Assembly (NCBI GenBank): GCA_023266075.1
Contig: JAHFRX010000095.1
Coordinates: forward strand, 1 to 6,109
Length of the DNA: 6,109 bases
Source: Legionellaceae bacterium
GTDB lineage: Bacteria; Pseudomonadota; Gammaproteobacteria; Legionellales; Legionellaceae
Direction: 5' to 3'
The notes under the pieces are model-generated. The model was not told the DNA's origin. It saw only the letters and a list, made by a program, of their open reading frames with translations, and ran no database searches. Below, in pieces: positions 1-4,842 of this stretch. Numbering within the stretch: position 1 is the first letter of the stretch; each line of letters opens with the position of its first letter. A program made the translations under genes and the position numbers.

Positions 1-14
1 AGGAAAAAATAGTC

Positions 15-1160
15 ATGAAACGCTACCTAGAACCTTTTATTTATCAAGATTTGCTTAAAAAAATGGTCTGGATTGGGGGACCGAGGCAAGTGGGTAAAAC
101 AACCTTAAGTGATGCGCTTCGCGAAGATTTTTTCCCTCAAGGTGTTTATTTTAATTGGGATAGTGATGAAGATCGGCGCGCTATTTTAAAAAAAGCATGG
201 TTAAAGACAAGCCCTTTGATTATTTTTGATGAGTTGCATAAATTCCCACGTTGGAAAAATTGGATCAAAGGGGTGTATGACGCGCGGGAGCCGAATCAAC
301 ATTATCTTGTTACAGGATCGGCACGCATGGATGTGTATAAACGTGGTGGAGACTCTCTCATGGGGCGCTATCACTACTGGCGTTTGCATCCTTTGACATT
401 GGATGAGCTACCCGAAGGCATGGCGTGTGAAGAAGGGTTTCAACGTTTGATTCAATTGGGTGGTTTTCCAGAGCCTTTCCTAGGTGCTGATGAGCGTGAG
501 GCGAGGCGTTGGCGGCGTGAGCGTTTTGACAAAATTTTAAGAGAAGATGTTCGTGATTTAGAATCAATTCGCTCCATTCAGACGCTTTCTCTTTTTGTAG
601 ATGCTTTAAGAGAGCGTGTGGGTGGTATGATAACGATGTCAAATATTGCCGAAGATCTGCAAATTTCGCCGAAAACTGCGAAAAATTGGTTAGATTTAAT
701 CGAGAAAATGTATTTGTGTTTTGCAATTTATCCTTATACACACCGTATCCCTCGTGCACTTCAAAAGCCCCCAAAAGTATTTTTTTATGATAATGCAGAT
801 GTGATCGGTGATAATGGTGCGCGTTTAGAAAACTTGGTCGCTACAACGTTGTTAAAACGGCTGCATTTTTTAGAAGATTATTATGGTTATCGTTGTAGCT
901 TGCACTATGTTCGAGATAAGGAGAAGCGAGAGGTTGATTTTTTGACATGCGTTGACGGTGAGCTTGTGGATTTGATTGAGGTGAAATGGTCAAATACAGA
1001 CGTATCATCTAGTTTGAAATATTATGCAGAAAAATTAAAACCCAAATACGTGACGCAAATTGTTGGGACACTCGAGAAACCTTATCATCACGGGAATATT
1101 TTGGTGACAAGCCCGATTTTATTTTTTTCTAGCCCGCCATGGTCAGTAGAGAATATGTGA
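15..1160 (+). CDS. ATP-binding protein, AAA_14 plus DUF4143 domains
   Basis: A 381-residue P-loop ATPase of the stand-alone AAA_14/DUF4143 family; its cellular role is unknown. A P-loop GGPRQVGKTT lies at residues 21-30, a Walker B strand LIIFDE at about 68-73, and a sensor-like strand YLVTGSAR near residue 100. Residues from about 190 form a winged-helix-like segment (MSNIAEDLQISPKTAKNWL). The C-terminal DUF4143 part carries D308 followed by E322-V-K324, the spacing seen in PD-(D/E)XK nuclease-like folds; whether it cuts nucleic acid cannot be told. The ATG is preceded by AGGA at positions 1-4, ten bases upstream, a somewhat long spacing. Length is normal for the family and I see no frameshift. 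It is convergent with hslO, with 1 bp between the stop codons and no terminator-like hairpin there. Genes of this kind are often mobile or present in many copies, but nothing here shows recent transfer. Confidence 0.9.
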   Translation: MKRYLEPFIYQDLLKKMVWIGGPRQVGKTTLSDALREDFFPQGVYFNWDSDEDRRAILKKAWLKTSPLIIFDELHKFPRWKNWIKGVYDAREPNQHYLVTGSARMDVYKRGGDSLMGRYHYWRLHPLTLDELPEGMACEEGFQRLIQLGGFPEPFLGADEREARRWRRERFDKILREDVRDLESIRSIQTLSLFVDALRERVGGMITMSNIAEDLQISPKTAKNWLDLIEKMYLCFAIYPYTHRIPRALQKPPKVFFYDNADVIGDNGARLENLVATTLLKRLHFLEDYYGYRCSLHYVRDKEKREVDFLTCVDGELVDLIEVKWSNTDVSSSLKYYAEKLKPKYVTQIVGTLEKPYHHGNILVTSPILFFSSPPWSVENM

Positions 1161-1161
1161 A

Positions 1162-2058
1162 TTATTTCTTTTTATTAATGACATAAGATACATCAATCGA
1201 TGCATCATGTGCCCCTGTTTTAAAGAGCAATGTGACATCGATGGGATCAAAAGAGTACTGACGATTACAAAATTCGCAATGGATGTCTACGCTCCCTTTT
1301 TCTTTGATTAAAGCTTGGATATCTTTTTCACCCAAAACACTGAGGACTTGTTTCATTTTTTCTATATTACAACGACAACGAAATTGGATGTGTTTTGCTG
1401 GAAATAAACGCAGCTCACTGTCATGATACAAGCGATGAAGAATCGTTTCATTGTCGAGTGTGAGGAGTTCGTGTTCGGTAATGGTTTCGCCTAATTTAAC
1501 CGCATGCTCCCAGAAATTTTCTCGCTCTTCTGTGTTGTTTGTGGGTAGCAATTGCAAAAGCATGCCAGCTGTTTTTTCATCATCAGAAGCGAGCCAAACA
1601 CGTGTTGAAATTTGTTCTGATTGCGTAAAATAATGCATGATATTATCCGCCATAGAGATAGATGATAGCGGCACAACACTTTGATATGCTTGTGTTTGGT
1701 GGTAAGGGTTGATGACCAGCGATAGTTTTCCATTTAAAAATGCTTGCGTGTAAGCTTCTGCTGTACGTTGAGGTTCAAATTTTGCGAAACCACGAATATG
1801 CAGCTCGTGATCGCATTGTACTAAAAGTAAAGGTAAGTCATCATTTCCTTGAAATTGTAAACTGACTTCGCCTTCAAATTGCAGGCTTCCTGCGATGAGC
1901 GCACAAGACATTAAGGCCTCTCCAAGTAAATGTTTGACCATCGTAGGATAAGCGTGTTGCTTCATGATGGTCTGATAACTTTGACTGAGATGGATAATCT
2001 CACCACGAATTTCAGCGTGTTCGAACATAAAGCGTTGTAAAGCGTCGGTTGCTTGCAT
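1162..2058 (-). CDS. hslO: Hsp33 redox-regulated molecular chaperone
   Basis: Cytoplasmic holdase chaperone that is switched on when oxidation releases zinc from its C-terminal cysteine centre; it then binds unfolding proteins under oxidative heat stress. From the ATG at 2058 the protein has 298 residues, close to the 292 of E. coli Hsp33. The zinc ligands are all present: C228-x-C230, a 30-residue gap, then C261-x2-C264. The N-terminal segment (DALQRFMFEHAEIRGE) and the GMLLQLLP and LLTLDNETILHRLYH stretches follow the family closely. The frame stays open upstream to a TTG at 2100 and an ATG at 2094, which would add 14 or 12 residues with no counterpart in the family. I prefer 2058 because a good extended -10 element lies over those upstream codons. 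No start has an obvious Shine-Dalgarno sequence. The lysine-rich tail (NKKK) ends 1 bp from the convergent ATPase gene. Confidence 0.95.
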   Translation of the reverse strand: MQATDALQRFMFEHAEIRGEIIHLSQSYQTIMKQHAYPTMVKHLLGEALMSCALIAGSLQFEGEVSLQFQGNDDLPLLLVQCDHELHIRGFAKFEPQRTAEAYTQAFLNGKLSLVINPYHQTQAYQSVVPLSSISMADNIMHYFTQSEQISTRVWLASDDEKTAGMLLQLLPTNNTEERENFWEHAVKLGETITEHELLTLDNETILHRLYHDSELRLFPAKHIQFRCRCNIEKMKQVLSVLGEKDIQALIKEKGSVDIHCEFCNRQYSFDPIDVTLLFKTGAHDASIDVSYVINKKK

Positions 2059-2084
2059 TTGAAGAATATCAATGTAAAAAGCGC

Positions 2085-2093
2085 AGTATATCA
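2085..2093 (-). promoter_or_regulatory. Putative extended -10 promoter element of hslO
   Basis: Read on the minus strand the sequence is TGATATACT, an extended -10 (TGn followed by TATACT, five of six matches to TATAAT). No convincing -35 lies 16-18 bp upstream, which extended -10 promoters can tolerate. Transcription would begin near 2078, leaving a leader of about 20 bases before the ATG at 2058 and excluding the TTG at 2100 and the ATG at 2094 as starts. I see no sigma-32 consensus upstream. This is a pattern match only. Confidence 0.4.
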
Positions 2094-2127
2094 TAGACAA
2101 GTTATTTTTGCGCGTGACAGCACAAGC

Positions 2128-2147
2128 AAGTTTGTATAAACTTATAC
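2128..2147. repeat. Two overlapping short palindromes in the hslO/phosphatidyltransferase intergenic region
   Basis: AAGTTT-GTAT-AAACTT (2128-2143) and GTATAA-AC-TTATAC (2134-2147) are both perfect 6-bp inverted repeats and share bases, so only one could form at a time as a hairpin. They sit between the divergent hslO and phosphatidyltransferase genes and contain TATAAA and TATACT hexamers that could serve as -10 boxes for the plus-strand operon. A weak -35, GTGACA at 2114-2119, is 15 bp before TATAAA. The site may be a promoter with an overlapping operator, but short AT-rich palindromes also arise by chance. Confidence 0.3.
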
Positions 2148-2201
2148 TTCGCGGCCATCATAAAGTTTTTGGCGATTTGTTTGTGTTAAATTAACCGAAT
2201 C

Positions 2202-2768
2202 ATGCTCATGCCTTTAAAATATTTACCAAATGCATTCACAATACTACGGTTTTTATTGGTTCTACCGTTTTTGTTTTTTTTCTGTCAAAAAAATTATGCA
2301 AATGCTTTTTATATTTTTTTATTTGCAGGTTTTACAGATGGTGTGGATGGCTGGTTGGCTCGTCAGTTTAGTTGGCAGAGCACATTGGGCCTTATTTTAG
2401 ATCCCATTGCAGATAAGCTATTGATTGTGAGCAGCTTTATTGCTCTTGCACTGATGAGCAAAATACCGTGGTGGTTGATTGAGCTGGTGTTATTTCGTGA
2501 TTTCAGTATTTTACTGGGTGTTTTGGCGTGGTATCGTGTGATGGGGCGTGGGTTAGAGTTTAAGCCAACACAGCTCAGTAAAATTAACACGGTCATTGAG
2601 TTTCTTCTCATTTCTTATTGTTTGTTTGAGCAGGCTTTTTATTGGTTTTGTGGTCCATTAAAATATATTTTGATAGGACTCGTTGCATTTACAACGACAG
2701 CGAGTTACGTCGAATATATGTGGATGTGGGCAAAACGAGCAGCGTTTAATCAACCTAAAATTAAATGA
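2202..2768 (+). CDS. CDP-alcohol phosphatidyltransferase (PgsA-like), membrane protein
   Basis: An inner-membrane enzyme of the CDP-alcohol phosphatidyltransferase family, which transfers a phosphatidyl group from CDP-diacylglycerol to an alcohol such as glycerol 3-phosphate, the first committed step to phosphatidylglycerol. The complete signature D-x2-DG-x2-AR-x8-G-x3-D-x3-D is present, with D46, D49, D67 and D71 as the metal and substrate ligands. Hydrophobic segments lie at about 14-28, 33-45, 73-112 and 128-165, as expected for a protein with several membrane passes. The length, 188 residues, is close to E. coli PgsA (182). Substrate cannot be read from the motif, so PgsA is only the likeliest identity; a paralogue using another alcohol is possible. 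There are two candidate starts, ATG 2202 and ATG 2208, and neither has a clear Shine-Dalgarno sequence. The stop codon overlaps the hda start, so the two genes are probably cotranscribed and translationally coupled. Confidence 0.9.
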   Translation: MLMPLKYLPNAFTILRFLLVLPFLFFFCQKNYANAFYIFLFAGFTDGVDGWLARQFSWQSTLGLILDPIADKLLIVSSFIALALMSKIPWWLIELVLFRDFSILLGVLAWYRVMGRGLEFKPTQLSKINTVIEFLLISYCLFEQAFYWFCGPLKYILIGLVAFTTTASYVEYMWMWAKRAAFNQPKIK

Positions 2769-3460
2769 ATCAGCAATTGGCGTTACGAATTCAACCTCAT
2801 GAAGAAGCAACATTCACTAATTATTTTTGGTCTAGAGAAAATAATTGGTTAAAAGCGCAGCTTCAAGACACAATAAGCGGCGTTGGCGATCGTCTCATTT
2901 ATCTTTGGGGAGGATGCGGTGCTGGAAAATCACATCTTTTGCAGGCTTGCGTGCATGAGTTGAGTTTGTCGAAACCTGCAATTTACCTTCCACTGCATCT
3001 TATCAAACCGTCTGGTATTGTCGTTTTAGATGGTCTAGAAGACCAAGCGTTATTATGTGTCGATGATGTTGATGTCTTAGCGGGTGATAAGGTATGGGAA
3101 GAGGCATTCTTTCATTTTTACAATCGCATCCGTGATGAAGGACGCGCGACGCTCATCATGTCTGGTGGTCAAGCGCCACGGTTTTCTCCCTTACAGCTTC
3201 CTGATCTACGGTCAAGATTAGGCGGCAGTTTAGTGTTACAAGTGCACGAACTAGACGATGACAGTAAAATACATAATCTTTGCTTACAAGCACAAAAAAG
3301 GGGGCTAGAGTTACCGCTGAGTGTTGCTCAGTTTCTGGTTACTCGCTGTGCACGCAACATGCACGATTTACATACTTTATTGACTCGGCTCGATGAAGCC
3401 TCATGGGTTCTACAACGTAAGCTCACGATTCCATTTGTGAAAGCCACACTGGGGTTATGA
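2765..3460 (+). CDS. hda: DnaA regulatory inactivator Hda
   Basis: Hda is a DnaA-related AAA+ protein that, bound to the DNA-loaded sliding clamp, stimulates hydrolysis of DnaA-bound ATP and so prevents re-initiation at oriC. The N-terminal QLAL (residues 4-7) fits the clamp-binding motif. The P-loop is GGCGAGKS at 49-56, Walker B is LLCVDD at 96-101, and the LPDLRSRL segment (145-152) holds R151, the likely arginine finger. The C-terminal KLTIPFVK segment matches the family almost exactly. At 231 residues it is full length and lacks the DNA-binding domain of DnaA. The start ATG lies inside the stop region of the phosphatidyltransferase gene (ATGA overlap), pointing to one operon. It converges with the XRE regulator gene across 14 bp; that gap holds only part of a small GAAGCTTC palindrome and no obvious terminator. 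Confidence 0.95.
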   Translation: MNQQLALRIQPHEEATFTNYFWSRENNWLKAQLQDTISGVGDRLIYLWGGCGAGKSHLLQACVHELSLSKPAIYLPLHLIKPSGIVVLDGLEDQALLCVDDVDVLAGDKVWEEAFFHFYNRIRDEGRATLIMSGGQAPRFSPLQLPDLRSRLGGSLVLQVHELDDDSKIHNLCLQAQKRGLELPLSVAQFLVTRCARNMHDLHTLLTRLDEASWVLQRKLTIPFVKATLGL

Positions 3461-3474
3461 GGGATCTCGAAGCT

Positions 3475-4131
3475 TCATGAATAAAGTAAAGTCACTACGA
3501 CAACGCCCAATATCGTGTGGTGCTCTGCCTGAAAAGCCGTAGGGTTGAAGTCGGCGACGAGTGGATTAAGACGCATTTCTGGGGGGTCTATCATGAGCTC
3601 TTTGAGTGTATAGTCGTTATTTTCCTTGAAATGGACCAGCACGATATCGCCATCTTTCGGGGTTATCTCGGGGTCAATGACGAAGATGGTGCCTCTTGGA
3701 AAGCGCAGGTACATCGATGGTTTACTTTCTAGAGCAAAGGCGCTTGCACTGACATCTTGGCTGATAAAGATAGATTCCCAGGCTTGTTCGTTGGTAAAAA
3801 TGAGCGTATCAAGATGCGTTAAATCGCTCCAAGAGCGTTTGGGTACGCGATATGATTTAATCCGTTGTTCAAGCATAGTGGCTGCATGTGGGTTATCATG
3901 TACTATAAAATCGATAGAAACATTAAAATAATCAGTGATAGATTTAAGTGTCGAAATGCGTGGATCTTCGGTTTCACCAGACAACAGTCGGCGAATGGTG
4001 ATGAGCGGGAGCTCGAGTGCGTGTGCGAGCTGACTGGCTGTGACGTGATTTTTTTTAAGTAAACTTACTAAGTTTTTTGCAAGCAAGCGCTGTGATGTAT
4101 GGGTATCAGAAGATTGATGTTCAAGTTCCAT
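3475..4131 (-). CDS. XRE-family HTH regulator with S24/LexA-like C-terminal domain
   Basis: A 218-residue repressor-like protein. Residues about 16-76 form a Cro/CI-type helix-turn-helix domain (ASQLAHALELPLITIRRLLSG) followed by the usual TLKSITDYFNVSIDFI helix. Residues about 120-216 resemble the S24 domain of LexA and CI: S139 in PSM followed by FPRGT, and K177 in TLKEL, are placed like the catalytic Ser and Lys (38 residues apart; 37 in LexA). There is no Ala-Gly dipeptide anywhere in the protein, so classical RecA-stimulated self-cleavage is doubtful; the domain may sense something else or only dimerise. The ATG has only a weak AGG six bases upstream. The gene is divergent from the precursor-peptide operon and shares its 264-bp control region, so it is a good candidate for that operon's regulator (inference from position). 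A relic phage repressor is the main alternative. Confidence 0.85.
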   Translation of the reverse strand: MELEHQSSDTHTSQRLLAKNLVSLLKKNHVTASQLAHALELPLITIRRLLSGETEDPRISTLKSITDYFNVSIDFIVHDNPHAATMLEQRIKSYRVPKRSWSDLTHLDTLIFTNEQAWESIFISQDVSASAFALESKPSMYLRFPRGTIFVIDPEITPKDGDIVLVHFKENNDYTLKELMIDPPEMRLNPLVADFNPTAFQAEHHTILGVVVVTLLYS

Positions 4132-4187
4132 GATGAGCCTGATGTCATGTCATTGTGAATGGTTTAATTATCGCATAAAAGTGCTCA

Positions 4188-4217
4188 ATAATACACATAT
4201 TTGTCGAATTTTGAAAA
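4188..4217 (-). promoter_or_regulatory. Putative promoter of the XRE/S24 regulator gene
   Basis: On the minus strand TTTTCA (plus positions 4212-4217) and TATTAT (4188-4193) are separated by 18 bp, matching the sigma-70 -35 and -10 boxes at four and five of six positions. The start codon at 4131 would be about 50 bases from the transcript start. The region is very AT-rich, so chance matches are likely and this is only the best candidate. Confidence 0.25.
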
Positions 4218-4248
4218 TTATTTAAAACATTAACGTTATTTTAAATAA
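4218..4248. promoter_or_regulatory. Candidate operator: perfect 10-bp inverted repeat between divergent genes
   Basis: TTATTTAAAA (4218-4227) and TTTTAAATAA (4239-4248) are exact inverted copies around an 11-bp centre that itself contains the palindrome TAACGTTA (4231-4238). The 31-bp element lies between the best minus-strand and plus-strand promoter candidates, abutting the -35 of the first and six bases from the -35 of the second. This is where a dimeric repressor could control both directions, and the adjacent XRE/S24 protein is the obvious candidate. Binding is inferred from position only, and the AT-rich composition lowers the significance. Confidence 0.4.
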
Positions 4249-4253
4249 CATCG

Positions 4254-4282
4254 TTGTATTTTTTGTAAAAATAAATTATCAT
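4254..4282 (+). promoter_or_regulatory. Putative promoter of the precursor-peptide operon
   Basis: TTGTAT (4254-4259) and TATCAT (4277-4282) are spaced by 17 bp; the -10 matches TATAAT at five of six positions while the -35 matches only TTG. Transcription would start near 4289, giving a leader of about 107 bases that contains the inverted repeats described at 4289-4309 and 4340-4374. A weak -35 would fit a regulated promoter. It is the best-spaced candidate I could find, not a proven one. Confidence 0.35.
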
Positions 4283-4288
4283 GTTTGT

Positions 4289-4309
4289 GAAATGGGATTT
4301 TCCCGTTTT
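4289..4309 (+). repeat. Imperfect hairpin at the start of the operon leader
   Basis: GAAATGGGA (4289-4297) can pair with TCCCGTTTT (4301-4309) around a three-base loop, using two G-U pairs. The core GGGA/TCCC is short and is followed by a U-rich run with one interruption, so it could be a weak terminator or attenuator, a 5' stabilising structure, or chance. TGAAAT at 4288 and ATTTCA at 4310 offer a competing outer pairing. Confidence 0.25.
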
Positions 4310-4313
4310 ATTT

Positions 4314-4335
4314 CATGGAAGAAATCGCATGGAAG
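4314..4335. repeat. 8-bp direct repeat CATGGAAG, twice
   Basis: CATGGAAG occurs at 4314-4321 and again at 4328-4335, a 14-bp period, inside the putative untranslated leader between the promoter candidate and the hairpin upstream of the first peptide gene. Two copies could be half-sites of a regulator or a small duplication. With only two copies, the evidence is thin. Confidence 0.3.
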
Positions 4336-4339
4336 CATT

Positions 4340-4374
4340 TGCTTAACGATTAAATGGATTTGTTTCGTTAAGCA
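4340..4374 (+). repeat. Perfect 10-bp inverted repeat just upstream of the first peptide gene
   Basis: TGCTTAACGA (4340-4349) and TCGTTAAGCA (4365-4374) are exact inverted copies with a 15-base spacer. The element ends 10 bases before the TAGGAG ribosome binding site (4385-4390) of the first peptide gene. As RNA it could form a leader stem next to the ribosome binding site; as DNA it could be a second operator. There is no U tract after it, so a terminator is unlikely. Confidence 0.45.
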
Positions 4375-4395
4375 CCAACCTTAATAGGAGAAGTC

Positions 4396-4584
4396 ATGAA
4401 AAAAAAGGAGAAACGGTCTTTGGCTTATCGTTTAGCCAAGACCATTGATATGGATAGCTTAAGTTCAATCTCTGGCGGAACACAAGGCGCAGGTATTCAG
4501 TGGAGCTCACATGAGACGTTAAAAGCGTCTGGTGGTAGCTTACAAACTGTGGATGTTGCCATAGATGTCGGTATCGATATTTAA
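4396..4584 (+). CDS. Candidate RiPP (graspetide-like) precursor peptide 1
   Basis: A 62-residue peptide with the layout of a ribosomal peptide precursor. The basic N-terminus (MKKKEKR) leads into LAY at 9-11, then an acidic amphipathic stretch with I17, D18, D20, L22 and I25, ending in SGG at 26-28. This fits the double-glycine leader class. The 34-residue putative core (29-62) has no Cys, is rich in Ser, Thr and Gly, and ends with Asp at 53, 57 and 61, every fourth residue. A second GG at 46-47 would give a 15-residue core starting at S48. TAGGAG (4385-4390) stands five bases before the ATG and supports this start. The second peptide gene begins 30 bp downstream, then an ATP-grasp enzyme that probably acts on both. 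No known family is recognised from sequence alone; processing and chemistry are inferred from context. Confidence 0.8.
   Translation: MKKKEKRSLAYRLAKTIDMDSLSSISGGTQGAGIQWSSHETLKASGGSLQTVDVAIDVGIDI
4415..4443 (+). repeat. Hairpin inside the leader-coding part of peptide 1
   Basis: GGTCTTTGGCT (4415-4425) pairs with AGCCAAGACC (4434-4443) through ten base pairs with one bulged T, closing an 8-base loop. It lies about 17 bases after the start codon, in codons 7-16, and could slow early translation or protect the message. No U tract follows. It may also simply reflect the coding constraint of the leader. Confidence 0.45.
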
Positions 4585-4614
4585 TTTTTAAATACATTTG
4601 AAATGGAGTTCAAT

Positions 4615-4776
4615 ATGGAAAATATACAATCAGAGCGAGTGCTCGCTTATACGGTCTCTACCCCACTTGATCAAGATGTCTTAGAGCAAGTGACTGGGGG
4701 TGCTAATCCCAATCCTTCTGCTCGTGTCGTATTGACCGGTGATCATACGGCTCCCGATGTGATTATCGAAATGTAA
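4615..4776 (+). CDS. Candidate RiPP (graspetide-like) precursor peptide 2
   Basis: A 53-residue peptide paralogous in layout to its upstream neighbour. From LAY at 10-12 to TGG at 27-29 its leader aligns without gaps to peptide 1: ER/KR before the LAY, then L18, D19, D21, L23, V26 and GG at matching positions. The putative core (30-53) is 24 residues, begins ANPNPS, has no Cys or Lys, and ends A-P-D-V-I-I-E-M. Its last 14 residues align without gaps to those of peptide 1, sharing L, A, D, V, I and an acidic residue next to the end. GGAG (4605-4608) lies six bases before the ATG at 4615. An in-frame ATG at 4603 would overlap that site and is less likely. Core modification by the ATP-grasp enzyme downstream is inferred from context. 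Confidence 0.8.
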   Translation: MENIQSERVLAYTVSTPLDQDVLEQVTGGANPNPSARVVLTGDHTAPDVIIEM

Positions 4777-4780
4777 ACAC

Positions 4781-4814
4781 CAGGGCGTATTCGCCGTAAA
4801 ATGAATACGCCCTG
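4781..4814. repeat. Perfect 12-bp hairpin between the peptide genes and the ATP-grasp gene
   Basis: CAGGGCGTATTC (4781-4792) and GAATACGCCCTG (4803-4814) are exact inverted copies with a 10-base loop, starting four bases after the stop of peptide 2. A competing small stem, GGCG-TATT-CGCC (4784-4795), overlaps the 5' arm. The following bases (ATATATCTACTCC) are not a U tract, so it is not a typical rho-independent terminator. It could block 3'-to-5' RNA decay and so keep precursor transcripts in excess over the enzyme message, or act as a leaky terminator. It also resembles dispersed palindromic (REP-like) elements, an alternative that the window cannot decide. Confidence 0.65.
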
Positions 4815-4829
4815 ATATATCTACTCCAT

Positions 4830-4834
4830 GGAGG
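4830..4834 (+). promoter_or_regulatory. Ribosome binding site that sets a GTG start for the ATP-grasp gene
   Basis: GGAGG stands eight bases before the GTG at 4843. The upstream in-frame ATG at 4828 overlaps this site and has no ribosome binding site of its own. Starting at GTG also gives the N-terminus MKFLIPTEPDD, like the first strand of related ATP-grasp enzymes. Confidence 0.75.
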
Positions 4835-4842
4835 GAGAAACA

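Noticed and set aside
358..774. 138-codon open frame on the minus strand inside the ATPase gene
   Set aside because: It lies wholly inside a well-supported gene, has no family features, and looks like a codon-bias shadow.
3469..3476. GAAGCTTC palindrome between hda and the XRE gene as a bidirectional terminator
   Set aside because: The symmetric core is only 8 bp, with no loop and no T or A tract on either side.
3517..4062. Several plus-strand open frames of 65-101 codons inside the XRE regulator gene
   Set aside because: They are antisense to a gene with clear HTH and S24-like domains.
4399..4406. Run of eight A at codons 2-4 of peptide 1 as a programmed frameshift site
   Set aside because: The frame continues cleanly into the conserved leader, and lysine-rich starts give such runs by chance.
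4394..4597. 67-codon minus-strand frame over the peptide 1 gene
   Set aside because: The plus-strand frame has a good ribosome binding site, a matching paralogue and a leader pattern; the antisense frame has none of these.
4603..4614. ATG at 4603 as the start of peptide 2
   Set aside because: It overlaps the GGAG ribosome binding site that serves the ATG at 4615.
4396..4776. Microviridin precursors
   Set aside because: Neither leader has the PFFARFL recognition motif and neither core has the TxKxPSD-type motif.
4396..4776. Lanthipeptide or thiopeptide precursors
   Set aside because: There is no Cys in either peptide and no lanthipeptide synthetase or YcaO gene in the window; the neighbouring enzyme is an ATP-grasp protein.
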